DNA of 64,000 nucleotides. It comes from Sphingobacterium corticibacter (GTDB taxonomy: Bacteria > Bacteroidota > Bacteroidia > Sphingobacteriales > Sphingobacteriaceae). The DNA lies in assembly GCF_003076635.1 (NCBI RefSeq), contig NZ_QDKG01000001.1, positions 1,240,001-1,304,000 on the forward strand, written 5' to 3'. The notes under the pieces are model-generated. The model did not search any database. It was not told where the DNA came from and worked only from the letters and a program-made list of their open reading frames with translations. Both the position numbers and the translations under genes were made by a program. Below are positions 44,163 to 52,465 of this stretch, piece after piece; position 1 is the first letter of the stretch, and each line of letters begins with the position of its first letter.

Positions 44163-45224
44163 TTAAGAAATTTCATTAATTTCTCTTTCTATTAGTCGAT
44201 ACTTATCTTTAACATCTTCACCCTGATAATAATTTAATAGATCCTCTTTTGTTAGTGTCCCGTCTTCTAAGAATTTTTTCAAATATTGCTGATTAAATTC
44301 CATTAGTAATATGCTTTTTTCAAGCTGTTTAAGTATCATCTTATTGTTCTCAATGTTATTATGAACAAGATTTTTGATGGCTGTAATCTCACTTATGTCT
44401 TTAATGATTCGATTAACTAATATCACCAGCAAATCTTTATCCAGATCTACTTGTCTAGAATTCAAGGCAATATCTCTTGCTAACATATATGCAATGGCCA
44501 AATTGGTGTAATCACCCTTTTGCGAATTAATTATTGCTATTAGACCGATGTTTGGTATATAACCAACATTCTCAAATTCCTTAAGCACAGAATTATCAAC
44601 TAATGAAATGTCAAATACGATGATGCTTATTTTTGCTTCCCGGTTTGCCTGTGCTTCCAGAAGCTGGCTCCAAGCTGTATCTGTTTTTCTTATGAATAAA
44701 TCTCTAGTTTCAATACTCCCGAGACGCACGCTTTTATCAAATTTACATTCAATGGCGATCTTAAAATTTGAATTACCGTCTACCTCGCAAACAATATCTC
44801 CTGTCTTATTTCTTGGGAGAGCTCCTGCGGCATGTCCTGTCAGTAGTGCACGATCCTTCAATCTTTTATCCGAAAAATATTGATTAAGAAAGTCAGCTAT
44901 TTCATCTTCCGCAAGCACACCTTTGATCGACGACTTATAAAATAGCTCTTTTTTCATATCAAAGATCATTTTCAAACTTTCCAGTTCTGTTCCCAGCTCA
45001 TTACTGGTTTTTGAAAGGAAAGCAGACATTCGATCTTCCATTAATGCTAAAACCCCGATGTATATGGCTCTAAGCAACTTCTCATTACGTTCCGTCGCAG
45101 GAAGATTGTCGAAATAGTTAAAAACGATTTGGTTTTCGATCTCAAATTCCTTTACTTCAAGTCGTTTCAGTTGTTGGTTGATTTTTATCATAGCGTCCAG
45201 TTCTAGCTCAAAATAAAATGACAA
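44163..45224 (-). CDS. PD-(D/E)XK nuclease-like protein of defence operon
   Basis: 353 residues; the start may also be ATG 45191 (MIKINQQLKR). After a helical N-terminus (coiled coil about 10-95) comes a restriction-endonuclease-like core: an early Glu in VLAEDEIADFLNQYF (about 104-117), Asp143 in GDIVCEVDG, and Glu159-Cys-Lys161 in IAIECKFD, which together form D-(E)xK. The C-terminal 100 residues are again helical. No methyltransferase partner is nearby. It is the last gene of the leftward SIR2-HerA operon, 51 bp after the KTSC gene, so a DNA-cutting effector or accessory is likely. Confidence 0.75.
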   Translation of the reverse strand: MSFYFELELDAMIKINQQLKRLEVKEFEIENQIVFNYFDNLPATERNEKLLRAIYIGVLALMEDRMSAFLSKTSNELGTELESLKMIFDMKKELFYKSSIKGVLAEDEIADFLNQYFSDKRLKDRALLTGHAAGALPRNKTGDIVCEVDGNSNFKIAIECKFDKSVRLGSIETRDLFIRKTDTAWSQLLEAQANREAKISIIVFDISLVDNSVLKEFENVGYIPNIGLIAIINSQKGDYTNLAIAYMLARDIALNSRQVDLDKDLLVILVNRIIKDISEITAIKNLVHNNIENNKMILKQLEKSILLMEFNQQYLKKFLEDGTLTKEDLLNYYQGEDVKDKYRLIEREINEIS

Positions 45225-45275
45225 AAAGAGAGAACTTTTGTTTCTCCCTTTATTATGGTCACTAATGTTGCCGGA

Positions 45276-45485
45276 TTAAATTTTAGAATAACGGTATGTT
45301 CCTTTAATATTTTGGGCTAGATATTGTCCTTGTGAATCAGCACTCATTATTCCTTGATAAATTTGGTGAGGGACATCAAAATATTGATAGATTGTGTTAT
45401 TTAAAAACTCAATCTCTAAAGTTGAAGAATTTTCATCGTATCCAATTGAAGCGATATTTGATGATGTAACAGGTTTTCTTTCCAT
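45276..45485 (-). CDS. KTSC-domain protein
   Basis: 69 residues, made only of a KTSC domain: SSNIASIGYDENSSTLEIEF, then NTIYQYFDVP and QGQYLAQNIKGTYRY. The domain occurs as a small stand-alone protein or attached to lysyl-tRNA synthetase-like and other proteins; it has no firm biochemical role and is thought to bind nucleic acid. It starts 8 bp after the HerA stop, inside the defence operon. Confidence 0.85.
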   Translation of the reverse strand: MERKPVTSSNIASIGYDENSSTLEIEFLNNTIYQYFDVPHQIYQGIMSADSQGQYLAQNIKGTYRYSKI

Positions 45486-45493
45486 TTTTATAT

Positions 45494-47359
45494 TTATTTA
45501 ATTATACGTTCTATCTTTGGGTTTTGTGCTCTCCAAGTTTCAATAAATTCCTTGTAATTAGGGTTTAGTTCCATTTTATTGCCCCATCCTCCTGGCCGAA
45601 GTGATTCTTCAGACTTAACTTCATCAAAGACAATTGGATCTTGGCTATCTGGGCGCCTATCTTTTGAGGGAGCTTTTATAAATGTTCTCATAGGCAATTT
45701 TACAGCTTCTCCTAAAATTATTGCTTCACCTGTCTTTAAAATCGGTAACATGCTGGTGAGGCCTTCAAGATTATCAGAAACAGTACCAGTAATATGACTT
45801 CTATCCGTTGAATTTGATAGTCTTAAAGCGAAGAAAGTTCCACATTGAGAAAGAATTGTAGAATTTATTTCGGATGGTCTTTGGCTCACAATCATTGTTC
45901 CTATACCATATTTTCTGCCTTCTTTTACTATTTTTTGAACAATAGAGAGTGCACTTCCTTCAGAATTTAAATAATTATGAGCCTCTTCCATCAGTAATAA
46001 TAGTGGTCTTTCCTTTCCTCCTTGAGAAAGATTTCGAGACCAAAATAAACCGTCATAGATTATCCTAAGCAGAACGCCAATAATTGTATTCAATATGGTA
46101 ATTGGAACGCCTGATAAATCTAAGATTGTAATTGGCTTATCACTCCCTATCCAACCTTTTAACAGTTCATCTAAATCTTTTTCTACCTCTCCATCCTGTT
46201 TTGGGGTTAAATCTGTAGGTTTGAAAATGAAATCATATCTTGGAATCCTTAATTTTGAACCAAGAGAATGAAGTTGTTGTCCGTTTGTCAAAGGAGATTC
46301 ATTCTGGTACTGAATTCGGTCTCCATTAGCACCATTTGAATTAATTTTTTTAAAGATGGGAGGAAGCCCATTAATGGGGTCACCTTTAATTTCATTTCCA
46401 TCCTCATCTAATTCATAAGCCAATGGTTTTCCTTCTTTATCCTGATACAGTTTACCTAAAGTTTGTGTATATAATTCATACCAAAGATGATTTAAACTAA
46501 AAGGCACTGGAGAATCAACGTTCAAGGTATCCGTACTCAACCCATCTCTAGGATACTTTTCTAAGCTCTTTCTTTTTTCAGATAATATCCTTTCAAGAAT
46601 CGTATTGTAATCTTTTTCATTTGAAAATTTCCCAAAGCTAACCTCACAAAGTTCGTCAAAATTTAAAGCCCAAAACGGAAGAAGAAGTTCTTTCTCAGCA
46701 CTTCCCGCACTTTTATCTGCATTGATCTTGTAAATACTGGCTTTGTCTTTTAAAGCCTGACCATATTCGCCATGAATATCAAAAACTAAAATCCGAGAAG
46801 ATGGATATTTCTCTGTATCTGATAATGCATTCAATAAGCTTGCAACAGTTGTAGATTTACCAGAGCCTGTGGTTCCAACCACCGCGGAATGCCTTGTTAT
46901 TAATTTGTTTACATCAACTAACGCAGGAATAGACTCTGCACCGGCTATATGTCCAACATTTACAAAATATGGTTTATCTGGTTGTCCGTATATTCTTTTC
47001 AAATCTTGCTCTGAAACTAAATGGACTTCGTCACTTATAGTCGGATATTGGGAAATACCTCTTTGAAACTCACCTGCTCTTTGTCCTTCACCAATTAATT
47101 GAATTGTAATCCATCTATTGCCATAGGGTTGATTTGCGACTTGATTTTCGGGGACAGCACCTGCCCCAACTTGTGTAATAATACCATATAGATAATTATA
47201 TCCGATAGGAATTTTTACAAAACTTCCAATTTGTCCAATTCGATAGCCCTCACCATTAACGTATGTCAAACCCGAGAGAGAATCGTTTACCATTGATACC
47301 CTTATGGTTGTACCAGTTACATCTTGGACAGTTCCTAAATATGTAGAATTATTTTTCAT
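45494..47359 (-). CDS. HerA-family ATPase/helicase of SIR2-HerA defence system
   Basis: 621 residues. N-terminal HAS-barrel-like beta region (about 1-110), Walker A GTTGSGKST (162-170), Walker B LLLMEEAHNYL near 455-465, and the conserved IGTMIVSQRPSEI near 487-499 with a following Arg in FALRLSN. HerA proteins form hexameric DNA-translocating rings. Its start overlaps the end of the SIR2 gene by 11 bp. SIR2-HerA pairs (Nezha type) are known anti-phage systems, in which HerA holds and activates the NAD-consuming SIR2 protein. Confidence 0.92.
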   Translation of the reverse strand: MKNNSTYLGTVQDVTGTTIRVSMVNDSLSGLTYVNGEGYRIGQIGSFVKIPIGYNYLYGIITQVGAGAVPENQVANQPYGNRWITIQLIGEGQRAGEFQRGISQYPTISDEVHLVSEQDLKRIYGQPDKPYFVNVGHIAGAESIPALVDVNKLITRHSAVVGTTGSGKSTTVASLLNALSDTEKYPSSRILVFDIHGEYGQALKDKASIYKINADKSAGSAEKELLLPFWALNFDELCEVSFGKFSNEKDYNTILERILSEKRKSLEKYPRDGLSTDTLNVDSPVPFSLNHLWYELYTQTLGKLYQDKEGKPLAYELDEDGNEIKGDPINGLPPIFKKINSNGANGDRIQYQNESPLTNGQQLHSLGSKLRIPRYDFIFKPTDLTPKQDGEVEKDLDELLKGWIGSDKPITILDLSGVPITILNTIIGVLLRIIYDGLFWSRNLSQGGKERPLLLLMEEAHNYLNSEGSALSIVQKIVKEGRKYGIGTMIVSQRPSEINSTILSQCGTFFALRLSNSTDRSHITGTVSDNLEGLTSMLPILKTGEAIILGEAVKLPMRTFIKAPSKDRRPDSQDPIVFDEVKSEESLRPGGWGNKMELNPNYKEFIETWRAQNPKIERIIK

Positions 47360-48542
47360 CTAATTTACTTTGATTGTCACCTATAAGTGCTTGAAGAAAA
47401 TTACCTAATATAGAAAAATCTCCCAATTTTAATTGTTGATCTTGTTTACTATAGCAATTTCCCAAATTTTCTACATCTTCAATATGAGCTTGGATTTTCC
47501 ATTTCCCCCTAGCTGTACCAATTATTGCTTCATCGTAAGCCCATAATGCAAGATTGTTTTGCGTAGCTCGTTCAACAGCTTCCGGATATCTTTCGATTAT
47601 AGCTCCGTCTTTTTCATAAGTCATTGTATCATATAAAAGCGCAATAGCCATTGAATTTGGGTTAGCTTTTAAAGCACTTATTATAGTGTCGTTCAAATGT
47701 TGGTCATTAAATGAATACCCAGTTATAATTAATAGAGAATTAGGCCTTCTTATAAATCGATTTAACTGGTCGATAAGAGCTAAGTATGGCATTTTTCTAC
47801 TTTGCTCATATTTCAGGTGAGATGGATATATCAAATACGAATCTCCATTTTCCTTTGTCAAACTTGATCTGTAAACTTCTTTGTTTTCTTTTTGAAACCA
47901 ATTTATTGAACCGTGAATTTTCCATAATCTAGTCCAGTGATTAGGAATTAAATTATCTTCAACTGCACGTAAATCAAAAAATGATTGCTTGGATCCCACA
48001 AATCCGTCAAAATAAGGTATCGATAAATTTTCAAATGCTTCTTCAAGGAGTAGATCATAATTGGTAGTAAATACTTCGATAGGTTTATCTCTGTCAATTG
48101 AAATCCAATTAGCAAGTTTATGATAAGGGGTATCTTTACCTGGCAGGTTAACCTCAAGCTTTTCAACGATTTTGTTACATATTTTTTTCTCAAGTTCAAT
48201 TAAGTCTGCATTGGTAAAACCTCTGACAGAATTTCCAATAGATACCTCCTTAAGTCCTCGAAGAAAACTTAATATATCTTCAATATTTTGATCATTTTTA
48301 TTGGAAAGGATCACTTCCTCAAGTAGTTTGTCATAATTATTTTTCTCATTTGATTTAGACTTTAATTCATCCGCAATAAATTTAGTGAGTTTTGCAACAT
48401 CGGGAATTAATGGCCATTTACCAACCGGCATCTGAACCGCTAGAGGACAGCCGGCCGAAAGAAAGAAGCCTAATGGTTTTTTGTCTTGGGATAAAGTTTG
48501 TCTTAAAAATTTTATATGCTTTATTGGGTCATGAGTTGCCAT
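47349..48542 (-). CDS. SIR2-family NAD-binding effector of SIR2-HerA defence system
   Basis: 397 residues with the defence-type SIR2 core: LSAGCPL (28-34) in the place of GAGxS, TTNYD (159-163), KIHGSINW (208-215, catalytic His210) and ITGYSFND (273-280). Such proteins break down NAD on phage infection and stop cell growth. The C-terminus (about 300-397) is a helical/strand extension that may contact HerA. It is the first gene of the operon, 28 bp after a small membrane protein gene. Confidence 0.88.
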   Translation of the reverse strand: MATHDPIKHIKFLRQTLSQDKKPLGFFLSAGCPLAVQMPVGKWPLIPDVAKLTKFIADELKSKSNEKNNYDKLLEEVILSNKNDQNIEDILSFLRGLKEVSIGNSVRGFTNADLIELEKKICNKIVEKLEVNLPGKDTPYHKLANWISIDRDKPIEVFTTNYDLLLEEAFENLSIPYFDGFVGSKQSFFDLRAVEDNLIPNHWTRLWKIHGSINWFQKENKEVYRSSLTKENGDSYLIYPSHLKYEQSRKMPYLALIDQLNRFIRRPNSLLIITGYSFNDQHLNDTIISALKANPNSMAIALLYDTMTYEKDGAIIERYPEAVERATQNNLALWAYDEAIIGTARGKWKIQAHIEDVENLGNCYSKQDQQLKLGDFSILGNFLQALIGDNQSKLDEK

Positions 48543-48570
48543 AGAAACTGTTTTTTTATTTAAAGTATCA

Positions 48571-48798
48571 TTATGCGTTTGTATCCATTCTATTCATCGA
48601 CTTATACAACCCAGCCAAACCTTCAATAATAGTTTGCTGTTGTTGAATCTGCTTTTGTTGGTTCTTTACGATTTCGTCAACTCGCCAGTACCATAGCAGT
48701 ACACTACGGAATACAAAAAAGAGTAATATGGAAATAGCTATCGCAGCGAGGAAAGTCAAAACTTCGTTAGAAGAGCTTTGTAATAGAATAATATTCAT
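48571..48798 (-). CDS. Small TM plus coiled-coil protein, 75 aa
   Basis: 75 residues: one TM helix (about 12-33, EVLTFLAAIAISILLFFVF), a Trp-rich interface (VLLWYWRVDEIVKNQQ) and a Gln-rich coiled coil (KQIQQQQTIIEGLAGLYKSM). Similar small proteins are scattered in Bacteroidetes with no known function. It ends 28 bp before the SIR2 start and may share its transcript; whether it belongs to the defence system is open. Confidence 0.6.
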   Translation of the reverse strand: MNIILLQSSSNEVLTFLAAIAISILLFFVFRSVLLWYWRVDEIVKNQQKQIQQQQTIIEGLAGLYKSMNRMDTNA

Positions 48799-48843
48799 AG
48801 TGATGTTTGGTTAATAATGATCACGAATATAGTCGATTATCAT

Positions 48844-48868
48844 TATATTTGAAATACGGATTCCCGTA
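48844..48868 (+). promoter_or_regulatory. Promoter with dyad, upstream of HigA-like gene
   Basis: TATATTTG at 48844-48851, followed at once by TACGG-ATTC-CCGTA (48855-48868). The dyad covers the expected start of transcription, the usual place of an autoregulatory operator for HigA-type proteins. Confidence 0.5.
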
Positions 48869-48950
48869 ATAGAGATAATAGTTTTTTGAGATGCTCGAAG
48901 CGTATAAGTTTATTACTATTCATAGTTCTTATTTAGAAAGGGAAATGGTT

Positions 48951-49343
48951 ATGAAAACACACTGGTATTTGATCGAAAGCGAGGCAGATTATAATCTTGC
49001 CATCAAACGGTATGAAGAAATTAAACAGTCGAGAAGTGGCTCTGAGGAGCATAAAGAAAAGATGCTGCTAGTTCATTTGATTTCTGGGTATGAAAAGGAA
49101 AGTATGGATTTGCCAGATCTGGATCCAATAGAGTTAATCAAGATTAGGATGGACGATCTGAATTTGAAGCCTGTAGATCTCGCAAAAGAGTATGGAGACA
49201 AAGGTACAATTAGTAAAGTGCTTAACTATAAACAAGCGCTTTCTATTAACATGATCAGGCTATTCAGCAAGATGTTGAATGTTCCTATTGAATACTTGGC
49301 GAAAGAATACGATCTCAAAAGACAAACTTTAATTACTGGTTAG
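48951..49343 (+). CDS. HigA-like XRE-family regulator
   Basis: 130 residues from ATG 48951 (MKTHWYLIESEADYNLAIKRYEEI), the usual start of long HigA antitoxins; frames from 48891 add 20 residues with little support. The HTH lies at about 72-105 (LKPVDLAKEYGDKGTISKVLNYK), with a following IEYLAKEY helix. No HigB or RelE toxin ORF is found beside it, so it appears as an orphan. A dyad upstream suggests autoregulation. It stands head-to-head with the transcript leading into the defence operon. Confidence 0.75.
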   Translation: MKTHWYLIESEADYNLAIKRYEEIKQSRSGSEEHKEKMLLVHLISGYEKESMDLPDLDPIELIKIRMDDLNLKPVDLAKEYGDKGTISKVLNYKQALSINMIRLFSKMLNVPIEYLAKEYDLKRQTLITG

Positions 49344-49541
49344 AAGGTTGTTAGAATATATTTTGATAAAGAATTCTGTAGATTTTGTATTTTATTATTC
49401 CGAGTAGAATAAATCTACCATATTCCCGTACTTCCCACAAAACCACCTCAGCAAATACCCGAAAGTAGTATAGAAGTAAACTAAAGTCATCCGAGCCTGT
49501 TCTTTTATCAAACAGAATTGATAACATAAATACATACTACT

Positions 49542-49772
49542 ATGGCATTTAATACAGGAAACGAAGGCGAAGCAACTAAGAAAATTGAGAAAGTAACCTC
49601 ATTGATCCCATCTACCGTATTCTTAGCGGCGGCTGGAGCATCGATGGCGATCTCGGCAACTTTGAAATGTATTGGAAAGGATAAATCTGCACTATTTGTC
49701 GGTCAATGGGCAGCACCTTTTCTATTATTAGGTATATACAACAAGTTAGTGAAGACAGAGGGGCACGATTAG
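49542..49772 (+). CDS. Small two-TM protein, 76 aa
   Basis: 76 residues: charged N-terminus (NEGEATKKIEKVTS), TM 1 (about 23-42, IPSTVFLAAAGASMAISATL) and TM 2 (about 50-69, LFVGQWAAPFLLLGIYNKLV). It has a terminator 25 bp downstream. The last three quarters of the gene and the terminator are repeated, without the start, at 51847. No family recognised. Confidence 0.7.
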   Translation: MAFNTGNEGEATKKIEKVTSLIPSTVFLAAAGASMAISATLKCIGKDKSALFVGQWAAPFLLLGIYNKLVKTEGHD

Positions 49773-49850
49773 GAGTGATTGATTTGTTTTATGTAAGAAG
49801 CCTTCCCTAGGGAAGGCTTTTTTATGTCTCGGAAATTCCAGATTTTGTGC
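49598..49850. repeat. Direct repeat, copy 1 (about 250 bp)
   Basis: About 95 percent identical by eye to 51847-52099 (some 11 differences in 243 bases, mostly synonymous). It covers the 3' part of the two-TM gene, its terminator and a fragment matching the last 8 or so codons of the gene at 52072-52296. Confidence 0.9.
49798..49823 (+). terminator. Terminator of two-TM gene
   Basis: Perfect 10-bp arms 49798-49807 and 49810-49819 followed by T-run to 49823. The second copy at about 52047-52073 keeps the stem and differs only in the loop and T-run length. Confidence 0.85.
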
Positions 49851-49964
49851 CATTTGTTAAAGTCGATGGGGCGCGATACAGGCACATGCATTTTTATCTC
49901 ATACATAATGAAAAAGCTAATTTGCTCAAGAAGTAGCCGTTGCGGCTTGATTTCAAAAAGTCAT

Positions 49965-50864
49965 TTAGGAACCGCCGTTTCGGTAAGTTGAGGGAGATAT
50001 CCCTACCTTTTTCTTGAATAATCGCATAAAGTGCTGGGGATATTTAAAGCCTAATTCATAGGCTACTTCTGCTATTGTTTTTTCTGGATTAGAAATTAGC
50101 TCTTTACCTACTTCAATTACTCTAGATTGAATGTACGCCTGAGCTGAAAACCCAGTTTCCTTTTTTATAATATCACCAAAGTAATTTGGTGATAAATGCA
50201 GTTGATTGGCAAAAAATGCAACTGTTGGCAAACCCAATGTCTGCGGATTGTCTGAAGCAAAATAATTGTTTAATAATAGTTCGAACTTTGCTAAGATACT
50301 TTTATTAGAATTATCTCTGCTGAAAAACTGCCGGTCATAAAATCTGTTACAATATTTCAATAACAATTCGATAGCTGTTGTTACCAATCCTTTGGTATGC
50401 TTATCAGTTCCTCGCCGCAGTTCAGATTGTATGTATTTGAAGCTATTATTGACGAGATCTTTTTCGTCTTCAGAAAGATGCAGTGCTTCATTTATGTTGT
50501 ACGCAAAATAAGCATACTTATGAATTTCCGTACCTAGAGTTGTATTGCGAATCAGATCCGGATGAAAAACCAATACCCAACCTTGGGCTTCATCTGGCGA
50601 AATAGTTGGTTGTCCTTGTACAACTTGCTGAGGTGCTGTAAAAAGTAATGTTCCTTCTTGATAGTCGTAAAAGTTTCGTCCATACTTCATGACACCGCAT
50701 TCAACTTCAACAAAGTAAATGGTATAAAAGTTAGACACAATCGTAGATATGAGAAATTTACCTACTTCAGAGATATCAATGGCTGAAACTAAGGGATGTA
50801 ATGTCTTTGCGCCTACAAGTCTATTGTACTCGGCAATTGAATTTATTTTTAAGATCTCTTCCAT
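49965..50864 (-). CDS. AraC-family transcriptional regulator
   Basis: 299 residues: N-terminal cupin-like sensing domain (about 1-170) and two HTH motifs at the C-terminus (about 205-295; LPTVAFFANQLHLSPNYFGDII and TIAEVAYELGFKYPQHFMRLFKK). It is divergent from the RibD_C gene with 142 bp between, so it probably controls that gene. Both lie between two direct repeats. Confidence 0.92.
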   Translation of the reverse strand: MEEILKINSIAEYNRLVGAKTLHPLVSAIDISEVGKFLISTIVSNFYTIYFVEVECGVMKYGRNFYDYQEGTLLFTAPQQVVQGQPTISPDEAQGWVLVFHPDLIRNTTLGTEIHKYAYFAYNINEALHLSEDEKDLVNNSFKYIQSELRRGTDKHTKGLVTTAIELLLKYCNRFYDRQFFSRDNSNKSILAKFELLLNNYFASDNPQTLGLPTVAFFANQLHLSPNYFGDIIKKETGFSAQAYIQSRVIEVGKELISNPEKTIAEVAYELGFKYPQHFMRLFKKKVGISPSTYRNGGS

Positions 50865-51006
50865 CGGTTCTTCAGATTACCAATATAAAGATAGTCATTA
50901 GGTTATACCTACTTACGATGATTAGTAATAATGGTAGCACAATCCGTAATTTATCTATCAAAATGAATCTCTATTGTCTGGAATTTTGTAGGCATAAATT
51001 AATTAT

Positions 51007-51720
51007 ATGAATAAAAAAATAACTTGCCACATGATCAGCTCTGTGGATGGACGTTTAAGTACGGATCGGTATACTCCTTTAAGAGGTGATGCTCCTGCAT
51101 CTTTCTCGAATGATTTGTACCTTAAAAAGAATTTAGAGCAAAATGCAGATGCTTGGATTGTAGGAAGAGTCTCTGTGCAAGAGCTGGCTTACCCTGATTT
51201 ATTGGACTTTTCTGCTGAGCCCACCACAAAAAACTTTGAAACTTTCGTCGCTGATAGAAAGACAAAAAAAGCGGTTGTCGTTTTTGATTCCAAGGGTATT
51301 ATAGACTTTACAAGCAATACCATTATGGAAGATGAGATTATCGTTGTTTTGGGACACAATGTATCAGATAAATATCTTTCTTATTTGAAAGAGCGTAATA
51401 TCTCTTATCTTTTTGCTGGAAAAGATGGATACGATTTGCATCAAGCGATAAAGATCTTGAATGAATATTTTAGTTTATACACCTTTACTTTGGTTGGTGG
51501 AGCTACCATTAATGGTGCATTTTTGAAGGCGGGGCTCATCGATGAACTTCTTTTGCAATTATATCCTGGAATTGATGGGCTTTCTAAAATTTCATCTATT
51601 TTCGAAACAAACGGTACCGAAGACGAAAAACCTGCTTCAGGGCAATCGTTGGAGCTGATCGATGTTGAAAAAGAAGAATTTGGTATACTTTATTTGCGAT
51701 ACAAATTCCATAAGGGTTAG
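51007..51720 (+). CDS. RibD C-terminal/dihydrofolate-reductase-like oxidoreductase
   Basis: 237 residues forming one RibD_C domain. ITCHMISSVDGRLST at the start, the segment DAWIVGRVSVQEL near 50-62 and FTLVGGATINGAFLKAGLIDEL near 160-181 are family hallmarks (NADPH site and last helix). Unlike RibD there is no deaminase part, so it is likely a stand-alone reductase of a pterin-like or other small substrate. It is divergent from an AraC regulator and included in the repeat-bounded segment. Confidence 0.88.
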   Translation: MNKKITCHMISSVDGRLSTDRYTPLRGDAPASFSNDLYLKKNLEQNADAWIVGRVSVQELAYPDLLDFSAEPTTKNFETFVADRKTKKAVVVFDSKGIIDFTSNTIMEDEIIVVLGHNVSDKYLSYLKERNISYLFAGKDGYDLHQAIKILNEYFSLYTFTLVGGATINGAFLKAGLIDELLLQLYPGIDGLSKISSIFETNGTEDEKPASGQSLELIDVEKEEFGILYLRYKFHKG

Positions 51721-51846
51721 TAAATTACCTTATGAAATTTAATTAAAAGATACTAGGTTCAGATAAGGATACTCACTTCCTTATCTGGCTTGGCTTATAT
51801 GCTTTATTGCCTAGTTGATATAGTTTCTCTGGCTTTTCATAGAATT

Positions 51847-52021
51847 CTCATTGATTCCATCCACCGTATTCTTAGCGGCAGCTGGCGCATCGATGGCGAT
51901 CTCAGCAACTTTGAAATGTATTGGAAAGGATAAATCTGCACTATTTGTCGGTCAGTGGGCAGCACCTTTTCTATTATTAGGCATATACAACAAATTAGTA
52001 AAGACAGAGGGGCACGATTAG
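51847..52021 (+). pseudogene. 5'-truncated copy of the two-TM protein gene
   Basis: The frame is open from residue 19 equivalent to the normal stop, with near-identical protein sequence, but an in-frame TAG lies just upstream of the repeat and there is no start codon. A broken copy left by duplication or insertion. Confidence 0.8.
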
Positions 52022-52099
52022 GAGTGATTGATTTGTTTTATGTAAGAAGCCTTCCCCTGGGAAGGCTTTTTTTATGTCTCAGATATTCCGGCTTTTGCT
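51847..52099. repeat. Direct repeat, copy 2
   Basis: Second copy, offset 2249 bp from the first. Here the end of the repeat is the intact 3' end of the leftward gene at 52072-52296, whereas the left part is a gene fragment without start. Confidence 0.9.
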
Positions 52100-52296
52100 C
52101 TAGCCAAAACATCGATAAGATTGTCCAGTCGTATCATCACGGCAACACATTTGCCGTTTTTTAGTTCGATTTCCGAACCATTGATTATTCCCTTATCGTC
52201 CTTTCGCTCGTGGTATGATACAATCGAGTCTAGATAAATAATGTGCGTTAAGCCTTCGGTATCTTTCACCCGAATGGCGCTTTTTGTTTTCGGCAT
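52072..52296 (-). CDS. Hypothetical protein, 74 aa
   Basis: 74 residues, basic start (MPKTKSAIRVKDTEG) and beta-rich middle (HIIYLDSIVSYHERKDDKG, EIELKNGKCVAVMIRLDNLIDVL), resembling small LytTR-like or PUA-like folds of five strands; this is only an impression. The last 8 or so codons recur as a fragment in direct repeat 1. A terminator hairpin of the facing pseudogene overlaps its end. Confidence 0.6.
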   Translation of the reverse strand: MPKTKSAIRVKDTEGLTHIIYLDSIVSYHERKDDKGIINGSEIELKNGKCVAVMIRLDNLIDVLARAKAGISET

Positions 52297-52465
52297 TTTC
52301 TTTAATACATATTGATTAAGCTGAGTAACATGTTATTGCTATATATAGTTTTTTTTGTGTACGTTATGGCAAAAATATGCTATCAACCACGGCAAGCCAG
52401 ATCTCCAAAAGATTACCTATAACCCCATGATTTTAGGATATAATATCACTATATTTATAACTACC

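Noticed and set aside
44163..45224. Restriction-modification system
   Set aside because: The nuclease has no adjacent methyltransferase or specificity subunit; its operon partners are SIR2, HerA and KTSC.
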